Assembly (NCBI RefSeq): GCF_014650435.1 | Contig: NZ_BMUY01000012.1 | Location: 62,001-126,000 of the forward strand | Length of the DNA: 64,000 nt | Direction of reading: 5' to 3' | From: Streptomyces tendae | Lineage (GTDB): Bacteria > Actinomycetota > Actinomycetes > Streptomycetales > Streptomycetaceae | Shown: piece after piece, positions 60,594 to 64,000 of the stretch | Numbering within the stretch: the stretch's first letter is position 1 | Layout of the letters: each line of letters starts with the position of its first letter | Program-made: the position numbers and the translations under genes | Notes under the pieces: model-generated | What the model was told of the DNA's origin: nothing | Database searches by the model: none | What the model saw: only the letters and a program-made list of their open reading frames with translations

Positions 60594-60848
60594 ATGAGCG
60601 AACCGCTCCACGCGCACAGTGCCCTGCGGCTGAGATTGCTGCTGTCGGCACTCTTCGTGCCGCTGTTCCTCGCCGGGACCGTGTTCTTCGGGGTGTGGGC
60701 CGCCGACACCGGCTCCGGCGACAGCCCGGGGCGCGGCATGCTCGTGGTCATCGCCGTCGTGTGCGGGGCGCTCGCCCTGCTGGCGGCGGCCGACCTGCTG
60801 GTGGTGATCCGCCGGCTGAGAAGCGAACGCGGGACCGGGCCCCGGTGA
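60594..60848 (+). CDS. small membrane protein (DUF6343-like)
   Basis: An 84-residue protein with a basic N-terminus (SALRLRLLLS) and two hydrophobic helices (about residues 14-34 and 48-70), ending in RRLRSERG. It resembles a short streptomycete family I recall as DUF6343; function unknown. GGGGAGGA precedes the ATG. It lies 26 bp after the CBS gene and 25 bp before hrdC, so it is part of that operon. Confidence 0.83.
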   Translation: MSEPLHAHSALRLRLLLSALFVPLFLAGTVFFGVWAADTGSGDSPGRGMLVVIAVVCGALALLAAADLLVVIRRLRSERGTGPR

Positions 60849-60873
60849 TCCGGAAGGGGACGGAGGAGACGAC

Positions 60874-61893
60874 ATGGCGCCCACGGCACACACACCCGGG
60901 GCACGCACCCCGCGGGACCGCCGCGCCACAACCCGCACCGCACGGCTGCGCAGCCGGATCCCCGAACCCGACGAGGAACCCGATCTGCTCGGCCAGTACC
61001 TGACCCAGATCGGCGCCACGCCCCTGCTGACGGCCGAGGACGAGGTACGGCTCGCCACCCGCATCGAGGCGGGCGTGCGGGCCAGGGCGGAACTGGAGAG
61101 CGCCGACACCGGCGAGCCCGCCCCCACGCCGGGGCGGCGCCGCGCGCTGGAGGAGACCGTCCACGACGGGCTGGAGGCCAAAGATCACATGGTGCGGGCC
61201 AATCTGCGGCTGGTGGTGTCGATGGCCAAGCGGCACGCCCACCGCGGGCTGCCGCTCCTCGACGTCATCCAGGAGGGCAACCTCGGACTGATCCGGGCCG
61301 TGGAGAAGTTCGACCACACCAAGGGCTTCAAGTTCTCCACGTACGCCACCTGGTGGATCCGCCAGGCCATCGAACGGGGCCTGGCCACCCACGCCCGCAC
61401 GGTACGGCTGCCGGTCCACGTCGTGGAGCAGCTCCAGAAGCTCGCCAAGGTCGAACGGAAGCTCCGCGCGGGCCTCGACCGCGAGCCGACCACCGAGGAG
61501 GTCGCCGCCGAGAGCGGCATCGACGCGGACAAGGTCGTCTGGCTGCGCAGGGTGGGCCGCGACGCGGTCAGCCTGGACACCCCCGTGGACGAGACCGGCG
61601 ACACCGTCGTCGGCGACCTCATCCCGGACACCGAGGTGCTGCGCGCCCCGGAGGTCGCCGAGTTCCAGGCACTCGCGGCGGAGCTGCGGGAGGCCGTCGG
61701 CACCCTCGCACCCCGCGAGTCCCTGATCCTCAGCCTGCGCTACGGCCTGCACGACGGCCGCCCGCGCACCCTGCAACAGGTCGCCCAGCACGTGGGCCTC
61801 ACCCGCGAACGCGTCCGCCAGCTGGAGAAGGAGTCCCTCGCCCACCTGCGCGCCCCGGAGAACCGGGAACGCCTCCTCGACTGGGCGAGCTGA
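60874..61893 (+). CDS. hrdC: group 2 RNA polymerase sigma factor HrdC
   Basis: A 339-residue RpoD-like sigma factor, the size of S. coelicolor HrdC. Region 1.2 is DLLGQYLTQIGATPLLTAED. Region 2 is VRANLRLVVSMAKRHAHRGL, FDHTKGFKFSTYATWWIRQA (core binding and -10 recognition). Region 4.2 is TLQQVAQHVGLTRERVRQLE (-35 recognition). It lacks the long N-terminal extension of the principal HrdB, so it is non-essential class. GACGGAGGAG precedes the ATG. It is the last gene of the likely CBS-membrane protein-hrdC operon and is convergent with the FAD oxidoreductase. Its regulon is not evident here. Confidence 0.93.
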   Translation: MAPTAHTPGARTPRDRRATTRTARLRSRIPEPDEEPDLLGQYLTQIGATPLLTAEDEVRLATRIEAGVRARAELESADTGEPAPTPGRRRALEETVHDGLEAKDHMVRANLRLVVSMAKRHAHRGLPLLDVIQEGNLGLIRAVEKFDHTKGFKFSTYATWWIRQAIERGLATHARTVRLPVHVVEQLQKLAKVERKLRAGLDREPTTEEVAAESGIDADKVVWLRRVGRDAVSLDTPVDETGDTVVGDLIPDTEVLRAPEVAEFQALAAELREAVGTLAPRESLILSLRYGLHDGRPRTLQQVAQHVGLTRERVRQLEKESLAHLRAPENRERLLDWAS

Positions 61894-61910
61894 CCCGGAC
61901 CGGACCCGAC

Positions 61911-63347
61911 CTAGTGCGGCTCCGTCCGCAGCCGGGCCCCCTGCCGCAGCAGTTCACGCTGGACCAGTCGGTAGGGCAGGCCGCGCGGTCCGCGCCCGTG
62001 CCGGACGGTCAGCGCCGCGCACACCCCGGCCGCGTGCCCGGTCGCCATGGCGATGGGCATCACCCGGTACGACGAGTGCGCCACGTGCGTCCCGGAGATG
62101 CAGCGGCCCGCCACCAGCAGCCGGTCGGTGCCCCGGGGCAGCAGGCAGCGCAGCGGGATGTCGTAGAAGCTGCCCCGCGGCACCCGTTTGAGGACGGTGC
62201 CGGAACCGCGCGGATTGTGGATGTCGACCGGATAGGCGCCGTGCGCGATCACATCCGGGAAGGCGCGCGCCGCCAGGATGTCGTGGCCGGTGAGCTGGTA
62301 GTCGCCGAGCACCCGCCGGCTCTCCCGCACCCCGATGTGCGTGCCGCTCTGCACCACGTACGACTCCTCGAAGCCGGGCACGCGGGTGCGCAGGAAGCGG
62401 TCGATCTGCGCCAGCTGGTGCCGGGCCGTGTACTCGGCGCGGGTGAGGTCCCAGACGCTGGTGCCGAGGACCCGGTTCACCCGGGTGCTGTTGACCGCGA
62501 CCTCGCGCGGGTGCGGGGTCGCGAAGAAGAGGATGTCCTCGCGCGGCAGCCGCAGTTCGCCGTCCGCCCGGGCCTCCTCGATCAGGTCCCACAGCCCGTG
62601 CACACCCCGCCACTGGTCGGGGTGCTCGCGCACGTACGCGGCGAAGTCCGGCCGGGAGAAGTCGGCGACCCGGAACATCAGCGTCATCGGCTGCACGAGG
62701 CCGTCCTCCGGCCGCCCGATCTCGTACGGCGCCCCGCAGGCCGTGGCCACGTCGCCGTCGCCCGTGCCGTCCACGACCACCCCCGCGTCGATCACCACCG
62801 GCCCCGACTTGGTCTCGAACACCACCCGCCAGCCCGAACCGTCGTCGAGCGGCAGTGCCCCGGAGGCGAAGGAGTGGAACAGCATCCGCACCCTCGACTC
62901 GTCCATCATCTCCAGCAGGGAGAACTTGAACAGCTCCGGATCGAAGGGGACCGTGTACCCGGTCTTCGGAGAGGGCGGCAGGCAACCGCCGCGGCCCATC
63001 AGCCGGTCGAGCAACTGCCACAGGACGCCCGCGACCACCGGTTCGCCCTCGCCGTGGTCGGTGGGCAGCAGCCGTGAGGTGTCCCCGGCCTCGGTGAACG
63101 CGGCCTGCTTGTGCTCGTTGTGGAACGACATCAGCGGCATCACCAGCGCGACGGTCGCGTTGCCGCCGAGGAAGCCGTACCGCTCCACCAGGACGGTGTC
63201 GGCCCCGGCGTCGGCCGCGCCGATCGCCGCCGCGAACCCGGCGGGGCCGCCGCCGACCACCAGGACGTCGCAACGGCCTCCGTGCCGGGCGGGTCGGGGC
63301 GGCAGGGTGACGGTGCGGGACTCGTGGGGCTCCTCCAGGATCGGCAT
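61911..63347 (-). CDS. FAD-dependent oxidoreductase (PF12831 type)
   Basis: A 478-residue flavoprotein with an N-terminal dinucleotide fold (DVLVVGGGPAGFAAAIGAAD, then VERYGFLGGNATVALV) and a C-terminal FAD loop (DRLLVAGRCISGTHVAHSSYRVM). The WDLTRAEYTARHQLAQIDRF segment is typical of this family, whose members oxidise unknown small molecules. It stands between hrdC (convergent) and the pyruvyl transferase gene upstream on the same strand (15-bp gap), so the latter pair may be cotranscribed and linked to a surface sugar. No substrate can be assigned. Confidence 0.88.
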   Translation of the reverse strand: MPILEEPHESRTVTLPPRPARHGGRCDVLVVGGGPAGFAAAIGAADAGADTVLVERYGFLGGNATVALVMPLMSFHNEHKQAAFTEAGDTSRLLPTDHGEGEPVVAGVLWQLLDRLMGRGGCLPPSPKTGYTVPFDPELFKFSLLEMMDESRVRMLFHSFASGALPLDDGSGWRVVFETKSGPVVIDAGVVVDGTGDGDVATACGAPYEIGRPEDGLVQPMTLMFRVADFSRPDFAAYVREHPDQWRGVHGLWDLIEEARADGELRLPREDILFFATPHPREVAVNSTRVNRVLGTSVWDLTRAEYTARHQLAQIDRFLRTRVPGFEESYVVQSGTHIGVRESRRVLGDYQLTGHDILAARAFPDVIAHGAYPVDIHNPRGSGTVLKRVPRGSFYDIPLRCLLPRGTDRLLVAGRCISGTHVAHSSYRVMPIAMATGHAAGVCAALTVRHGRGPRGLPYRLVQRELLRQGARLRTEPH

Positions 63348-63361
63348 CGCTCACCTCCGGG

Positions 63362-64000
63362 TCAGGCGTTCAGCGGCCGTGGCTCGGTGACGTACGGGCC
63401 GTCGCCGGTCGGCCCCTCACCGGTCGGCCCCTCACCGGTCCGTCCGTCGCCGGTCGGCCCGTCGACGGTCGGCCGCTCGCCGGTGGTCGCCCGCCCGCCC
63501 GCCGGGTCCGCACCCGCCGCGGGGGCGTCGCCCGACCCGCGTGCGGCATCGATCTGGTCGAGCAGGGACCCGCACCGCTCGCAGGTCTCGCGCGCCGACG
63601 CGGACAGCTCGCCCATCCGGGTCCGCAGACCGTCCCGGCGCTGCGGATACTCGTCCCAGAGCCGGTCCACCTCCGCCAGCAGCAGGCCCGCCTGCTCCCG
63701 CGCCACCCCCACCAGCGCCGGGGCGCCGAGCCGCCGCGCGAAGTCGAAGACCTTGCCGGAGTACGGCAGCGGCAGCACCGGTACGCCGGTGAGCGCGGCG
63801 AAGATCACGAAGTGCAGCCGCATGCCCACGGCCACGTCGAGGTGGCGCATGAAGCCGAGGACCTGCCCCGGGCTGTAGTCGCCGTGCAGGATGCGGCCCT
63901 GGTCCGGGGCCGTCATGTGGGACAGCACGGCGTGTGCGTGCCGTACGTCGTGCCGTTCCATCGGCAGGAACACCACGCGCGCGTCCAGCCGGCGGACCAG
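63362..64000 (-). CDS. polysaccharide pyruvyl transferase family protein (C-terminal part)
   Basis: The C-terminal 212 codons of a gene that continues beyond the window end. The DUF/PS_pyruv_trans core is GMRLHFVIFAALTGVPVLPL with the following PYSGKVFDFARRLG. This family adds pyruvate ketals to cell-surface sugars or is structurally related. The last 50 or so residues are a low-complexity tail built from 15-bp tandem repeats, giving repeated TGEGP-type peptides. It lies 15 bp upstream of the FAD oxidoreductase. Envelope polysaccharide decoration is the likely role. Confidence 0.85.
   Translation of the reverse strand: MVRRLDARVVFLPMERHDVRHAHAVLSHMTAPDQGRILHGDYSPGQVLGFMRHLDVAVGMRLHFVIFAALTGVPVLPLPYSGKVFDFARRLGAPALVGVAREQAGLLLAEVDRLWDEYPQRRDGLRTRMGELSASARETCERCGSLLDQIDAARGSGDAPAAGADPAGGRATTGERPTVDGPTGDGRTGEGPTGEGPTGDGPYVTEPRPLNA
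63406..63480. repeat. five 15-bp tandem repeats in the pyruvyl transferase tail
   Basis: Units CGGTCGGCCCCTCAC (twice exact), then three diverged copies, 75 bp in all. They encode a Thr/Gly/Glu/Pro pentapeptide repeat in the C-terminal tail. Copy number may vary between strains. Confidence 0.85.

Overview
The window is high-GC chromosomal DNA of a Streptomyces species. Codon third positions are almost all G or C, GTG and TTG starts are common, and the gene set is typical of the genus (HrdC-type sigma factor, ergothioneine operon, class E/F-type sortase, SARP/BTAD regulator, SpoIIE-type phosphatase). From memory, the order of fpg-like, rmdA, sdhCAB, olsBA, egtABCD and hrdC matches the S. coelicolor SCO0950 to SCO0893 interval read backwards. 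That placement rests on recollection and protein character, not on a search. I recognised no tRNA, rRNA, CRISPR array, phage, integrase or transposase.

Layout. (1) 1-6.9 kb: a sugar ABC importer (binding protein and two permeases, no ATPase) followed by a GH5-like glycosidase and a GH38 alpha-mannosidase, forming a mannoside uptake and degradation operon. (2) 6.9-19 kb: lipase maturation factor-like membrane protein, PAS/GAF/PP2C/HATPase signalling protein, Fpg/Nei glycosylase, an ECF sigma factor and its zinc anti-sigma factor separated by an unknown gene, a CapA-like protein, a MarR/hydrolase divergent pair, an amino-acid permease, a universal stress protein and a polysaccharide deacetylase. 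(3) 19-24 kb: envelope genes, namely a sortase, two related surface proteins facing each other, a DUF4239 protein, a proline-rich surface protein and a PF03640 lipoprotein. (4) 24-36.6 kb: a methyltransferase coupled to the c-di-GMP enzyme RmdA, two LysR regulators, a succinate dehydrogenase operon, ornithine-lipid genes and a PRC-barrel/DUF2382 protein. (5) 36.7-49.5 kb: UvrA-like protein, luciferase-like oxidoreductase, HAD phosphatase, dodecin, a solitary sugar-binding lipoprotein, the egtABCD operon, a PARG-like protein overlapping a PemK/MazF-like protein, and a beta-hydroxyacid dehydrogenase. (6) 49.5-64 kb: a broken F420/PPOX gene, an MMPL transporter, an ArsR-family regulator with a partner membrane protein, a VOC protein, an unknown gene, an MFS exporter, a dehalogenase-like hydrolase divergent from a SARP, the hrdC operon, an FAD oxidoreductase and the C-terminal part of a pyruvyl transferase.

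The least explained material is regulatory. Three sets of direct repeats with an 11-bp period occur, one of them directly upstream of the SARP gene, which is the arrangement SARPs bind. There are also paired palindromes over the MarR/hydrolase promoter, palindromes upstream of the ArsR and MMPL genes, and OxyR-like LysR sites in front of sdhC. Several convergent gene pairs share a strong hairpin that runs into the last codons of one gene. Starts were chosen from ribosome binding sites, overlaps and family lengths. All function calls rest on reading motifs by eye.
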